NCBI RefSeq assembly: GCF_005222845.1
Contig: NZ_STFZ01000014.1
Location: 424,493 to 488,492 of the forward strand
DNA: 64,000 bases
Reading direction: 5' to 3'
DNA from: Rhizobium sp. FY34
GTDB taxonomy: Bacteria > Pseudomonadota > Alphaproteobacteria > Rhizobiales > Rhizobiaceae
Part shown: piece after piece, positions 35,815-44,577 of the stretch
Layout of the letters: each line of letters opens with the position of its first letter
Position numbering within the stretch: the stretch's first letter is position 1
Program-made: the position numbers and the translations under genes
Notes under the pieces: generated by a model
Databases searched by the model: none
Told to the model about the DNA's origin: nothing
The model's input: only the letters and a program-made list of their open reading frames with translations

Positions 35815-36235
35815 CCGTGTGGATGACTGCGCGGGTTCTCCGACGGCGCAAATGTCGGGCGGCGGAGTGCTTTCCTCTATTGCAATGGACGCTTTCAGGC
35901 AAACTCATTGCTCATTTTTTACTTCAATTCAAAAGAAGTTGCTTCCTATACGTTCTCTTCCAGAATGAATTTTAAATTTTCAAGATATTTCTTTGAATAT
36001 TTTATTTTTAGTCCCATATATCGATCAGGATACACTCGTTTTTTAGTTTTAGAGCGCCTTGGGGCGCAGACAATCACTTCCTGCAGGCATTGATATTCGG
36101 TGTGGCGTCGCCAGCAAAAGCTGACGTCCGCAGTAGGGGCGGGTGCAGGTTCACTCAGGGCAGATCTCTGCGGCTTTTTCGGCCGTCAGCGCCCGACCAT
36201 GGCTTTGACCAATCGAGCCGGAAAGCAGGATGACT
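35815..36235. other. Gene-free, AT-rich segment
   Basis: About 420 bases without a convincing gene. The part from roughly 35905 to 36050 is strikingly rich in A and T (for example TTTAAATTTTC and ATTTTATTTTTAG) compared with the high-GC surroundings. A short GCGCC/GGCGC hairpin at about 36054-36067 has its T-rich flank on the 5' side only, so it does not make a terminator on either strand. The stretch may hold the promoter of the following small gene or be a remnant of inserted DNA. Confidence 0.5.
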
Positions 36236-36481
36236 ATGGCAGCGTTCGACTATACCGCAGGCGCGGGGCTTTTCCCCTGCAAGGCGAACAACCGCACCAC
36301 CCGCATTCGCTACAAGCGTTTTGATTCGGCGGCAGAAGCGGTGCGCTTTGCCATTGAAGACATGCCCGGCGCACAGTTGCGCGGATGCGTTCTCGAAGTC
36401 GACAATGCCCGTTTCGAAGGTGCCGATATCCGCGTCCTCTATGATGCACGCGACTATCCTTTGCTGCGTCGAGAGCAGTAG
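36236..36481 (+). CDS. Small conserved hypothetical protein
   Basis: 81 residues from ATG 36236 (AGCAGG six bases upstream; ATG 36230 would be too close). The sequence MAAFDYTAGAGLFPCKANN... with RFDSAAEAVRFAIEDMPG and the C-terminus LYDARDYPLLRRE resembles a small protein I recall from rhizobia with no assigned role. No signal peptide, membrane segment or catalytic motif is visible. It lies 64 bases upstream of a transglutaminase-like gene. Confidence 0.65.
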   Translation: MAAFDYTAGAGLFPCKANNRTTRIRYKRFDSAAEAVRFAIEDMPGAQLRGCVLEVDNARFEGADIRVLYDARDYPLLRREQ

Positions 36482-36545
36482 GGGCCTTGCCTATACATCG
36501 GCATAGACTGCCACCGCACGCAGACCTTTGCAAAGGGGGCGCGTC

Positions 36546-37460
36546 ATGACGCTCTTTGCCGTCCGCCACCTCACATCCTATCGCTACAAGCGCGACGTCC
36601 TGTTTGGCGAGCATCGCCTGATGTTTCGCCCGCGCGACAGCTTTGACCAGACGCTGCTATCGTCGGAACTGATCGTCCGGCCGACGCCAAGCTCCATCCG
36701 CTGGATCCATGATGTGTTCGGCAATTGCGTGGCGCTGGTCGATTTTGCCAAGCCGGCGCGGGAACTCTATTTCGAAACGACCATTCATGTGGACCATTCG
36801 GCGCATGTGCCGATCCATCTGGAAATTGACGAAGCGGCACTGACCTATCCGTTCCAATACGATCCCGATGAAGCCGTCGATCTTGAGCCAACCATGAAGC
36901 GGCATTATCCGGATCCTGATGACAAGGTGGGGCGATGGGCCCGCCATTTCCTGCGTCCCGGTGATCAGGAGATTGAAACCGGCCGCCTGCTCATGACGCT
37001 CTGCTATGCGATCCAGGAAAGCTTCACCTATGCGCGCCGCCATGAGCATGGAACCCAGTCGCCGGTGGAAACGTTAAAGCTGCGGCGTGGAACATGCCGC
37101 GATTTTGCACTGCTGATGATGGAAGCGGTGCGGGCGCTCGGAATGGCTGCCCGTTTCGTGACTGGCTATGTCTATGTGAAGGATCGCGACGGTTCCACGA
37201 CACTTGGCGGCGGCTCGACCCATGCCTGGTGTCAAGTCTATCTACCGGGGGCCGGATGGGTGGAATTCGATCCGACCAACGGCATTGTCGGCAATCAGGA
37301 TCTCATTCGTGTGGGTGTGGCTCGTGATCCGCGCCAGGCCGTTCCCCTGTCGGGGAGCTTTGACGGCAAGGCCGCGGATTTTGCCGGCATGTCCGTGCAG
37401 GTCAATGTCACGACCGAAGACTTTATCAGCCTACGCCAGGGATCAGCCGAGAGCCTGTGA
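36546..37460 (+). CDS. Transglutaminase-like cysteine protease family protein
   Basis: 304 residues from ATG 36546. An N-terminal beta-sandwich (bacterial transglutaminase N domain, FAVRHLTSYRYKRDVLFGEHRLMFRPRDS) precedes the papain-like core. The catalytic triad is complete: Cys184 in RRGTCRDFALL, His226 in GGSTHAWCQVYLPG and Asp242 in VEFDPTNG. No signal peptide is seen. Such proteins are widespread with unknown substrates; peptidase activity is possible. A second, related gene follows after 66 bases, suggesting a functional pair. Confidence 0.85.
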   Translation: MTLFAVRHLTSYRYKRDVLFGEHRLMFRPRDSFDQTLLSSELIVRPTPSSIRWIHDVFGNCVALVDFAKPARELYFETTIHVDHSAHVPIHLEIDEAALTYPFQYDPDEAVDLEPTMKRHYPDPDDKVGRWARHFLRPGDQEIETGRLLMTLCYAIQESFTYARRHEHGTQSPVETLKLRRGTCRDFALLMMEAVRALGMAARFVTGYVYVKDRDGSTTLGGGSTHAWCQVYLPGAGWVEFDPTNGIVGNQDLIRVGVARDPRQAVPLSGSFDGKAADFAGMSVQVNVTTEDFISLRQGSAESL

Positions 37461-37526
37461 GCATTCGACTATCCGCAATTTCAGACCAATGTCCCGCTTC
37501 ATTGTTTTCAGAAGGATATGCAGATC

Positions 37527-38333
37527 ATGAAAATTCGCGCCGGTTTTCGGCTGAGCTATGAGTGCCAGCAGGATACTGCAATGCTTCTGGTTTTGAACAC
37601 CCACCCGTCACGCCGTGCGGATCTTCTGAGCGCCGATACGCTGAGCTTTGACCGCCCCATCGAGGCCTGGGGTTATATCGATGGCTTTGGCAATGCCTGT
37701 AGCCGCATTGTCGCCCCGGCCGGCGTGACCACCATCAGTTCCGATTTCGAGATCTTCGATAGCGGCAATCCCGATCCGGTGCCCTACGGCGCCTATCAGC
37801 ACGAAATCAAGGACCTGCCCAATGACGTGCTGGTCTTTCTTCTGGGCAGCCGCTACTGCGAAACCGATCGCCTGGCCGATTTTGCCTGGAGCACGTTTTC
37901 ATCCACGCCGCTCGGTTGGCCGCGCGTTCAGGCCATCCTGGATTTTGCCCATAACCACATTGCCTTCGATTACCAGAAGGCCAATCCGCTGCGCACAGCC
38001 TTTGGCGGCTTTACCGATCGCGTCGGCGTCTGCCGCGACTACGCGCATCTGGCCGTCACGCTCTGCCGCTGCATGAACATTCCTGCCCGCTATTGCACAG
38101 GCTATCTCGGCGATATCGGCGTGCCGACGGATGTCAATCCGATGGATTTCAGCGCCTGGTTCCAGGTCTATCTGGGTGGCAACTGGCACACGGTGGATGC
38201 CCGCCACAACCGGCCCCGCATTGGTCGTATCCTGATGGGCATCGGCCGTGATGCAACCGATGTTGCCATGTCGACCGCCTTCGGTCCGGCCAATCTCGTG
38301 CATTTCGAGGTTATTACCGACGAAATCGCCTGA
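37527..38333 (+). CDS. Transglutaminase-like protein lacking the usual catalytic histidine
   Basis: 268 residues from ATG 37527 (AAGGA ten bases upstream; ATG 37518 is too close to that site). It has the same two-part plan as its neighbour: an N-terminal beta domain (MKIRAGFRLSYECQQDTAMLL) and a core with Cys169 in GVCRDYAHLA and an Asp in WHTVDARHN. The position of the catalytic His, normally in an HAW motif, reads DFSAWFQVYL, that is Ser209. It may be inactive, use another base, or act as a partner of the intact enzyme upstream. Confidence 0.82.
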   Translation: MKIRAGFRLSYECQQDTAMLLVLNTHPSRRADLLSADTLSFDRPIEAWGYIDGFGNACSRIVAPAGVTTISSDFEIFDSGNPDPVPYGAYQHEIKDLPNDVLVFLLGSRYCETDRLADFAWSTFSSTPLGWPRVQAILDFAHNHIAFDYQKANPLRTAFGGFTDRVGVCRDYAHLAVTLCRCMNIPARYCTGYLGDIGVPTDVNPMDFSAWFQVYLGGNWHTVDARHNRPRIGRILMGIGRDATDVAMSTAFGPANLVHFEVITDEIA

Positions 38334-38388
38334 TCGGACTTAAAACTCCCTCTCAACAAACTTCTCACCTGCAACCTCTGCCCTGTGC

Positions 38389-38440
38389 TTGACAGGGCAG
38401 GAAAAACACCGATAGTGGAAATTGGTCAGACAATCTGACC
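38389..38440 (+). promoter_or_regulatory. Promoter and GntR operator of the hexuronate operon
   Basis: TTGACA (38389-38394) and GATAGT (38411-38416) are 16 bases apart, a plausible promoter. Just downstream is a perfect palindrome GGTCAGA-CAA-TCTGACC (38424-38440), 40 bases before the GntR start, suited to repression of the whole operon including the regulator. Confidence 0.6.
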
Positions 38441-38480
38441 GCCTGCGCATCAGGGGAGTGATGCGCCTGGGGGAGTTTTC

Positions 38481-39194
38481 ATGTTCGTGGCTTTGGAGCC
38501 GCGCCGGCTTTATCGCCAGGTTGCGGATCAGATTCGTGCGCTGATCGAAACGGGTGAGTTGAAGCCCGGTTCGCGGCTTCCGCCTGAGCGGGAGCTTTCA
38601 GAGCGCTTTTCTGTATCGCGGCCAACGGTGCGCGAGGCCCTGATCGTGCTGGAGGTCGAAGGCCATATCCAGATCCGCATGGGGTCCGGCGTCTATATCA
38701 GCACCCGCCCGGCGCCAAGCCAGGATGTGTTGCCGAGCCATGACAGCGATGGCCCGCTGGAAATCCTGCAGGCCCGCTGCCTCATCGAAAGCGGTATTGC
38801 GGAAGAGGCGGCAAGGCTTGTAACGCCAGAAAGCCTGGCGCGGATCGATGCCATTTTGCAGCGCATGGAACAGTCGCTGGACGATTCGGCCACAGCACTC
38901 ATATGCGATCGCGATTTCCACACGGCGATTGCCGATATCATCGGAAATTCCGCGCTGAAGCACTTTACCGGGCTGATCTACGATTCTCGCATGTCGCCCT
39001 ATTTCAAAAAACTCGCCAGCTATTTCGAGGGGCCGCACACCTGGAGGCTGGCGCTGGAGGAACACCGTATCATTCGCGATGCCATTGCTGTTGGCGATCC
39101 CGGCGGCGCGCGCGAAGCCATGCGCCGGCACCTGACGCTGGCACAAAAGAGATTCTCGGAGAGCTTCGGGGAGGAGCCGACCAGAGAAGACTGA
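38481..39194 (+). CDS. GntR-family (FadR/FCD) regulator, UxuR/ExuR-like
   Basis: 237 residues; GGGGGAG precedes ATG 38481. The winged helix reads [48 protein letters not shown], the FadR-type pattern of UxuR, ExuR and LldR. The FCD domain keeps Asp and His in [13 protein letters not shown], His in [10 protein letters not shown] and His in [11 protein letters not shown]. It is the first gene of an operon with a TRAP importer and uxuAB, so a hexuronate or mannonate/fructuronate is the expected inducer. The palindrome in its promoter points to autoregulation. Confidence 0.87.
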   Translation: MFVALEPRRLYRQVADQIRALIETGELKPGSRLPPERELSERFSVSRPTVREALIVLEVEGHIQIRMGSGVYISTRPAPSQDVLPSHDSDGPLEILQARCLIESGIAEEAARLVTPESLARIDAILQRMEQSLDDSATALICDRDFHTAIADIIGNSALKHFTGLIYDSRMSPYFKKLASYFEGPHTWRLALEEHRIIRDAIAVGDPGGAREAMRRHLTLAQKRFSESFGEEPTRED

Positions 39195-39252
39195 TCGCGT
39201 CGCGGAGGTGGCGCGGTCATCCATGCAGTTCTGTTTCACCTGGGAGGAATGA

Positions 39253-40227
39253 ATGAAACTGACACTGAAAACGCTTCTCGGAGCAGCGGCGGTCATCGTC
39301 GTCTCAACGGTTGCGGCCCATGCCGAAACCGCCTTGAAATGGGCCCATGTCTACGAGACATCCGAGCCCTTCCACACAGATTCCGTCTGGGCGGCGCAGG
39401 AGATCGCCAAGCGGACCAATGGCCGCTACAAGATAGACGTGTTTCCGGCATCGCAGCTTGGCAAGGAAGCCGATATCAACCAGGGCCTCAAGCTAGGCAC
39501 TGTTGATATCATCATTTCCGGCTCCAGCTTTGCCGCACGCGATCACAAGCCGATCGGCGTCACCTATTATCCCTATATCTTCCGCGATCCGAGCCATCTT
39601 CTGGCCTATACCAAGAGCGATGTGTTCAAGAAGCTTGCGGCCGGCTACGAGGAAAAGACCGGCAACCACATTGTTGCCGTCAGCTATTATGGGACGCGCC
39701 ACACCACATCCAACCGCCCCATCGGCAAATGCGCCGATATGGCCGGCCTGAAGATGCGCGTGCCGGATGTTCCTGCCTATCTGGCCATGCCGCGCGCCTG
39801 CGGTGCCAACACCACGCCGATTGCCTTTGCCGAAGTCTATCTCGCCTTGCAGAACGGCACCGTGGAAGCCCAGGAAAACCCGCTGACCACTATCGAGGCC
39901 AAGAAGTTCTACGAGGTTCAAAAGCATATCGTGCTGACCGGCCATATTGTCGATCACCTGAACACGGTCGTCTCCAAGACCCGCTGGGCCAGCCTTTCGG
40001 ACGAGGACAAGAAGATCTTCACCGATGTGATGCTCGAGGCCGCTGCCCGCACGACCAAGACCATTGAGGGCCGCGAAAAGGCGCTTGTCTATGAGTTCAA
40101 GAAGAAGGGCATTTCGGTGACCGAGGTCGACAAAGCCGATTTCGAGAAGAACGTCGTCGCCAAGGCGAAGTTTGAGGACTTCGGCTACGACAAGGCCGAT
40201 TGGGAAGCCATCCGCGCCATCAAGTGA
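39253..40227 (+). CDS. TRAP transporter solute-binding protein, probable hexuronate/sugar acid
   Basis: 324 residues with a Sec signal ending in VAAHA (about residue 24); TGGGAGGA precedes the start. The mature protein starts ETALKWAHVYETSEPFHTDSVWAAQEIAKRTNGRYKIDVFPASQLG. The ligand region GLKMRVPDVPAYLAMPRACGANTTPIAFAEVYLALQNGTVEAQENP holds the carboxylate-binding Arg. Members of this DctP group bind D-glucuronate, D-galacturonate and related acids, in keeping with uxuA and uxuB downstream. Confidence 0.9.
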   Translation: MKLTLKTLLGAAAVIVVSTVAAHAETALKWAHVYETSEPFHTDSVWAAQEIAKRTNGRYKIDVFPASQLGKEADINQGLKLGTVDIIISGSSFAARDHKPIGVTYYPYIFRDPSHLLAYTKSDVFKKLAAGYEEKTGNHIVAVSYYGTRHTTSNRPIGKCADMAGLKMRVPDVPAYLAMPRACGANTTPIAFAEVYLALQNGTVEAQENPLTTIEAKKFYEVQKHIVLTGHIVDHLNTVVSKTRWASLSDEDKKIFTDVMLEAAARTTKTIEGREKALVYEFKKKGISVTEVDKADFEKNVVAKAKFEDFGYDKADWEAIRAIK

Positions 40228-40235
40228 TGACGCCA

Positions 40236-40260
40236 GCCCCGGTGCAGCTTGCGCCGGGGC
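40236..40260 (+). repeat. Stem-loop between TRAP binding protein and permease genes
   Basis: GCCCCGG-TGCAGCTTGCG-CCGGGGC, a 7-bp perfect stem with an 11-base loop, nine bases after the stop of the binding-protein gene. It occupies the same place as hairpins after three other binding-protein genes of the window. Confidence 0.55.
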
Positions 40261-40295
40261 ATCCTTTGCCAAGCCCTTATCCATGGAGCCGTTCA

Positions 40296-40871
40296 ATGAC
40301 GGAGCACACGCACGCGCCGATCAGCGTGGACGAGATGGCGCATGCCTTCGAGGAAGATGCAGCGCCGGTCGATCTTTCCCCTTATGCCATCGAAGACTGG
40401 CTGACGCTGATTGTCTTCTGGGGCATGGGACTGTCTGTTTTCCTGCAGTTTTTCACCCGCTATGTGCTGAACGACAGTTTCGCCTGGACGGAAGAAATCG
40501 CCGCCAACTGTCTCGTTGTCGTCGTTTTCCTCGGCTCGGTCATGTGCGTGCGCACCATGCGCCACATTCAGGTCGATCTTCTCTATCGCTTCCTGCCCAG
40601 GCGCGCCGTGCGGCCGCTGGAACTGCTGGTCGATATGATCGGCATCGTCTTCTTCGCCTATATTGCCTGGCTGATGTGGCGCTATCTGGAGATTGTCGGC
40701 GAAGAGCGCATGGTCACTGTCGACCTGCCGCGCGGTATCGTTTTCTACACGGTGTTTGCTGCTTTCGCGCTGATGTTCGCGCGCTCCGTCCAGAACCTTG
40801 TGAAGGACCTGAAAGGTCCAAAGACCGTGCGCGAACTGGCGCAGGACGAACTTCATGCCGGAGGAATTTAA
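40296..40871 (+). CDS. TRAP transporter small permease subunit
   Basis: 191 residues from ATG 40296. Four membrane helices follow a polar N-terminus of about 40 residues: TLIVFWGMGLSVFLQFFTRYVL, SFAWTEEIAANCLVVVVFLGSVM, LLVDMIGIVFFAYIAWLMWRYL and FYTVFAAFALMFAR. RYVLNDSFAWTEE and RHIQVDLLYR are DctQ-type motifs. The large subunit begins three bases after its stop. Confidence 0.9.
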   Translation: MTEHTHAPISVDEMAHAFEEDAAPVDLSPYAIEDWLTLIVFWGMGLSVFLQFFTRYVLNDSFAWTEEIAANCLVVVVFLGSVMCVRTMRHIQVDLLYRFLPRRAVRPLELLVDMIGIVFFAYIAWLMWRYLEIVGEERMVTVDLPRGIVFYTVFAAFALMFARSVQNLVKDLKGPKTVRELAQDELHAGGI

Positions 40872-40874
40872 GCC

Positions 40875-42281
40875 ATGCTGCTTCTAATTGGTGCATTTCT
40901 TGTGCTGCTGGCCATCGGTACGCCGGTTGCGGTTTCCATGGCTGTCGCGTCGCTTGCCTACCTGATCATCTATGGCGTGGCACCTGATATCATTGCCGCA
41001 CAGCGCATGATTGCCGGTGTCGAAAGCTTTCCGCTGATTGCTGTGCCCTTCTTCATCCTGGCCGGCAACCTGATGAACATTGCCGGCGTGACCGGTCGCA
41101 TCTACAAATTCGCGCTGTCGCTCGTTGGCTGGATGAAGGGCGGGCTGGCGCAGGTCAATATCATCGGCTCGGTCATCTTTTCCGGCATGTCCGGCACCGC
41201 ACTTGCCGATGCGGCCGGCATCGGCACCATCGAAATCAAGGCGATGAAGGATCACGGTTATCCGGTGGAGGCCGCCGTCGGCGTCACCGCCGCCTCAGCC
41301 ACGCTCGGCCCGATCTTCCCGCCATCGCTGCCCTTCGTGATCTACGGCATGATGGCCAATGCCTCGATCGGCGCGCTGTTCATGGCCGGTATTATTCCAG
41401 GCGTCGTGATGACCGGACTGCTGATGGCAACGGTCTATATCATTGCCAGACGCAAGGGTTGGGGCTCCGATACGCCCTTTGAACTGAGCAAGATGCTCGC
41501 CGCGTCGCTGGAAGTCATCATCGTTCTGGCCTTCCCGGTTGCCATTTACCTTCTGATCCTGGCCGGGTTGTCGGTGAATATCGCGGTGCTGATCGGCCTT
41601 GCGGTTCTGGTGGCGCTCGACTGGTATTTCGATTTCTCCGCCGTCATGGCGCTGATGACGCCGGTGCTTCTGATCGGTGGCATGACCATGGGCTGGTTCA
41701 CGCCGACCGAGGCTGCGGTGGCAGCCGTTCTCTGGTCGCTGTTCCTTGGTCTTGTACGCTATCGTACAATGACGATGCGCACGCTCGCCAAGGCCTCCTT
41801 CGATACGATCGAAACCACGGCATCGGTGCTGTTCATCGTCACCGCCGCCTCGATCTTTGCCTGGCTCCTGACGGTCAGCCAGGCCGCCCAGCTGTTTTCC
41901 GATTTCATGTTTGGCCTGACCGACAACTGGTGGACCTTCCTGATCATCGTCAACATTCTGCTGCTGATCGTCGGCGCTTTTCTCGATACGATTGCGGCGA
42001 TCAGCATCCTGGTGCCGATCCTGATGCCGGTTGCCGCGCGCTATGGCATTGATCCGGTGCATCTTGGCCTGATCATCACGCTCAACCTGATGATCGGCCT
42101 TCTGACGCCGCCGGTCGGCATGGTGCTCTTCGTCCTGTCGCGTATCTCCAAACTGTCGGTGGAGAAAACGACACTGGCCATCCTGCCCTGGACGATCCCG
42201 CTCTTCATCGCGCTTGGCCTCATCACCTTCATCCCGGCCATCACGCTCTGGCTTCCAACGCAACTGGGCCTCATCCGCTAA
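40875..42281 (+). CDS. TRAP transporter large permease subunit
   Basis: 468 residues, somewhat longer than usual for DctM (about 430) because of an enlarged central region (VIYLLILAGLSVNIAVLIGLAVLVALDWYF). Typical motifs: GMSGTALADAAGIGTIEIKAMKDHGY, SATLGPIFPPSLPFVIYGM and GAFLDTIAAISILVPILMPVAARYGIDPVHLG with LTPPVGMVLFVLSR. It imports the hexuronate presented by the binding protein using a cation gradient. Confidence 0.92.
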   Translation: MLLLIGAFLVLLAIGTPVAVSMAVASLAYLIIYGVAPDIIAAQRMIAGVESFPLIAVPFFILAGNLMNIAGVTGRIYKFALSLVGWMKGGLAQVNIIGSVIFSGMSGTALADAAGIGTIEIKAMKDHGYPVEAAVGVTAASATLGPIFPPSLPFVIYGMMANASIGALFMAGIIPGVVMTGLLMATVYIIARRKGWGSDTPFELSKMLAASLEVIIVLAFPVAIYLLILAGLSVNIAVLIGLAVLVALDWYFDFSAVMALMTPVLLIGGMTMGWFTPTEAAVAAVLWSLFLGLVRYRTMTMRTLAKASFDTIETTASVLFIVTAASIFAWLLTVSQAAQLFSDFMFGLTDNWWTFLIIVNILLLIVGAFLDTIAAISILVPILMPVAARYGIDPVHLGLIITLNLMIGLLTPPVGMVLFVLSRISKLSVEKTTLAILPWTIPLFIALGLITFIPAITLWLPTQLGLIR

Positions 42282-42309
42282 CCGAAAGATGAAAAGGGAT
42301 ATCCGCGTG

Positions 42310-43365
42310 ATGCAGACCCGTGTTGCCCGCCTGCACGCCGAGCGTGATCTGAGACTGGAAATGCTGGATATACCGGACCTGCGCCCCGGCGAGGTGCGGC
42401 TTGCCATGGCGGCAGGCGGCATCTGCGGCTCCGACCTGCATTATTATCAGGATGGCGGCTTCGGCCCGGTGCGCGTTCGCGAACCGATCGTGGCCGGTCA
42501 TGAGGCTTCGGGCTTTGTTGAGGCTCTGGGTGAAGGTGTGTCAGGGCTTGTGCTCGGGCAATTGGTGGCGGTCAATCCGTCGCAGCCTTGCGGCCAGTGC
42601 CAGTATTGCCGGATCGGCCAGCCGATCCATTGCCTCGACATGCGCTTCATGGGATCGGCCATGCGCCTGCCGCATGAAAACGGCATGTTCCGCGAAAAGC
42701 TGGTGGTGCCCGCCATCCAGTGCCATCCGGTGGGGCCGGGTGTGACAGCGGGCGAGGCGGCCTGCGCTGAACCGCTGGCGGTCTGCCTGCATGCGGTTGC
42801 CCAGGCTGGCGATCTTGCGGGCAAGGCGGTGCTTATTACCGGTGCTGGCCCGATCGGTCTTTTGACAGTGGCGGCTGCCCGCCATGCCGGCGCCGGCCAG
42901 ATTGTCGTCACGGATCTCGCGGATGCCGCTCTGTCGCGGGCGCCAGCGATGGGCGCGACCCAGATGATCAATGTTGCGAGCAATCCGGACGGGCTTTCAC
43001 CCTTCCAGGAAAACAAGGGCCATTTCGATGTCGTGTTCGATTGCTCGGCGGCAGGGCCGGCCCTGCGCGCAGCCTTTGCCGCCATCAAACCGCGCGGTAC
43101 GCTGGTGCAAGTGGGCGTAACCGGCGACGTGACCATTCCGCTCAATGCGCTGGTGGGCAAGGAAATCGTCTGGCGCGGTTCGCAGCGCTTCCATGAGGAA
43201 TTCGCCCCGGCGGTGGCGCTGATCTCTGCCCGAAAGATTGATGTGCGACCGATCATTTCGCACAGTTTCCCGCTTGATGCGGTGGTGGAAGCCTTCGAGC
43301 AGGCGGGAGACCGATCCATTGCCTGCAAGGTGCAGATTGCATTTCAACAGACAGACAAAGCCTGA
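42310..43365 (+). CDS. Zinc-dependent alcohol/polyol dehydrogenase, L-idonate 5-dehydrogenase-like
   Basis: 351 residues from ATG 42310 (AAAGGGAT upstream; starts at 42289 or GTG 42307 are possible). Medium-chain dehydrogenase: catalytic zinc site GGICGSDLHYY and GHEASG, four-Cys structural zinc site PCGQCQYCRIGQPIHC, and Rossmann VLITGAGPIGLLTVAAARHAG. The IdnD-like pattern MRFMGSAMRLPHENGMFRE is present. It likely oxidises a sugar acid such as L-idonate, L-gulonate or D-mannonate-type compounds and feeds uxuAB, the next genes. The exact substrate is not shown by sequence. Confidence 0.85.
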   Translation: MQTRVARLHAERDLRLEMLDIPDLRPGEVRLAMAAGGICGSDLHYYQDGGFGPVRVREPIVAGHEASGFVEALGEGVSGLVLGQLVAVNPSQPCGQCQYCRIGQPIHCLDMRFMGSAMRLPHENGMFREKLVVPAIQCHPVGPGVTAGEAACAEPLAVCLHAVAQAGDLAGKAVLITGAGPIGLLTVAAARHAGAGQIVVTDLADAALSRAPAMGATQMINVASNPDGLSPFQENKGHFDVVFDCSAAGPALRAAFAAIKPRGTLVQVGVTGDVTIPLNALVGKEIVWRGSQRFHEEFAPAVALISARKIDVRPIISHSFPLDAVVEAFEQAGDRSIACKVQIAFQQTDKA

Positions 43366-43375
43366 AGGACGAGAG

Positions 43376-44575
43376 ATGAGACATACGTGGCGCTGGTTCG
43401 GCCCGATCGACAAGGTAAGCGTGCGCGATGCGGCGCAGGCGGGCGCGCAAGGCATCGTGTCGGCACTGCACCATATCGCCACCGGCGAGGTCTGGCCGGT
43501 GGACGAAATAGACAAGCGACATGCGCAAATCCGTGCCGGCGGCCTCGTCTGGGACGTGGTGGAAAGCGTGCCCGTGTCGGAAGATATCAAGACGCAGACC
43601 GGCGACTGGAAGCGCCATATCGCCAATTGGCAGGAAACGCTGCGGCGTCTTTCGGCCTCTGGCATCCGCACCGTCTGCTATAATTTCATGCCGGTACTGG
43701 ACTGGACGCGTACGGACCTGCGCGCAGATGCCCGCCATGGCGCCAAGGCGATGCGGTTCGATCTTGTGGATTTCGCAGCCTTCGACATCCATATCCTGAA
43801 GCGTCCAGACGCAGGGCATGATTATCCGGACTGGCTCAAAAAGGATGCCGAGAGGCGCTTTGCGGCCATGGCGGATGGCAAGATCACCGCGCTCGGCCGC
43901 AATATCGGCGCCGGCTTGCCGGGGTCTGCGGATGGCTATTCGCTGGAGCAATTGCTGGAAAAGCTGCGCTCCTACCAGGGTATCAACCGTGAGCGACTTC
44001 AGCAGAACCTCATCGATTTTCTCGCCGAAGTCACGCCGGTTGCGCAAGACGTCGGCATCAATATCTGCGCCCATGGCGATGATCCACCCTGGCCGCTGCT
44101 TGGCCTGCCGCGTATCCTGTCGACCGAGGCGGACTATGCCCATATGCTGGATCAGGTCGATATCCGGGAAAATGGCGTGACGCTCTGCACCGGCTCGCTG
44201 GGTGCGCGTGCCGACAATGACCTACCCTTCATTGCCACCCGCTTTGCAGAGCGCATCCACTTTGTTCACCTGCGCAATGTGACGCGCGACACCGATACCG
44301 TTCCCTGCTCCTTCTTCGAGGACGAGCATCTGGAAGGGGCAACAGACATGGTGGCCGTGATTGCCGCACTTGTCTCGGAAGAGGCGCGGCGGCTGAAAGA
44401 GGGGCGCGCGGATCACCAGATCCCCATGCGGCCAGACCATGGCCAGGAAATTCTCGATGATCTGGCGCGCGGCGCGCAGCCCGGTTACCCGGCCATCGGG
44501 CGGCTGAAGGGCCTGGCCGAGCTTCGCGGCATCGAGCGGGCGCTGACGCATGCCCGTTACGGATTGGGAGCATGA
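43376..44575 (+). CDS. uxuA: D-mannonate dehydratase
   Basis: 399 residues from ATG 43376, 10 bases after the dehydrogenase. It begins MRHTWRWFGPIDKVSVRDAAQAGAQGIVSALHHI, the UxuA N-terminus. Conserved blocks: VCYNFMPVLDWTRTDL, INICAHGDDPPWPLLGLPRILST, LCTGSLGARADND and HFVHLRNV; the metal site lies among the His and Cys of these. It dehydrates D-mannonate to 2-keto-3-deoxygluconate. It is followed directly by uxuB. Confidence 0.95.
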   Translation: MRHTWRWFGPIDKVSVRDAAQAGAQGIVSALHHIATGEVWPVDEIDKRHAQIRAGGLVWDVVESVPVSEDIKTQTGDWKRHIANWQETLRRLSASGIRTVCYNFMPVLDWTRTDLRADARHGAKAMRFDLVDFAAFDIHILKRPDAGHDYPDWLKKDAERRFAAMADGKITALGRNIGAGLPGSADGYSLEQLLEKLRSYQGINRERLQQNLIDFLAEVTPVAQDVGINICAHGDDPPWPLLGLPRILSTEADYAHMLDQVDIRENGVTLCTGSLGARADNDLPFIATRFAERIHFVHLRNVTRDTDTVPCSFFEDEHLEGATDMVAVIAALVSEEARRLKEGRADHQIPMRPDHGQEILDDLARGAQPGYPAIGRLKGLAELRGIERALTHARYGLGA

Positions 44576-44577
44576 GC

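Noticed and set aside
36040..36067. Hairpin GCGCC/GGCGC next to a T-run as a terminator
   Set aside because: The T-run is 5' of the stem on the plus strand and becomes an A-run on the other strand, so neither direction gives a terminator.
36100..36324. 74-codon open frame overlapping the small conserved gene
   Set aside because: Arg- and Gln-rich and out of frame with the better supported small protein starting at 36236.
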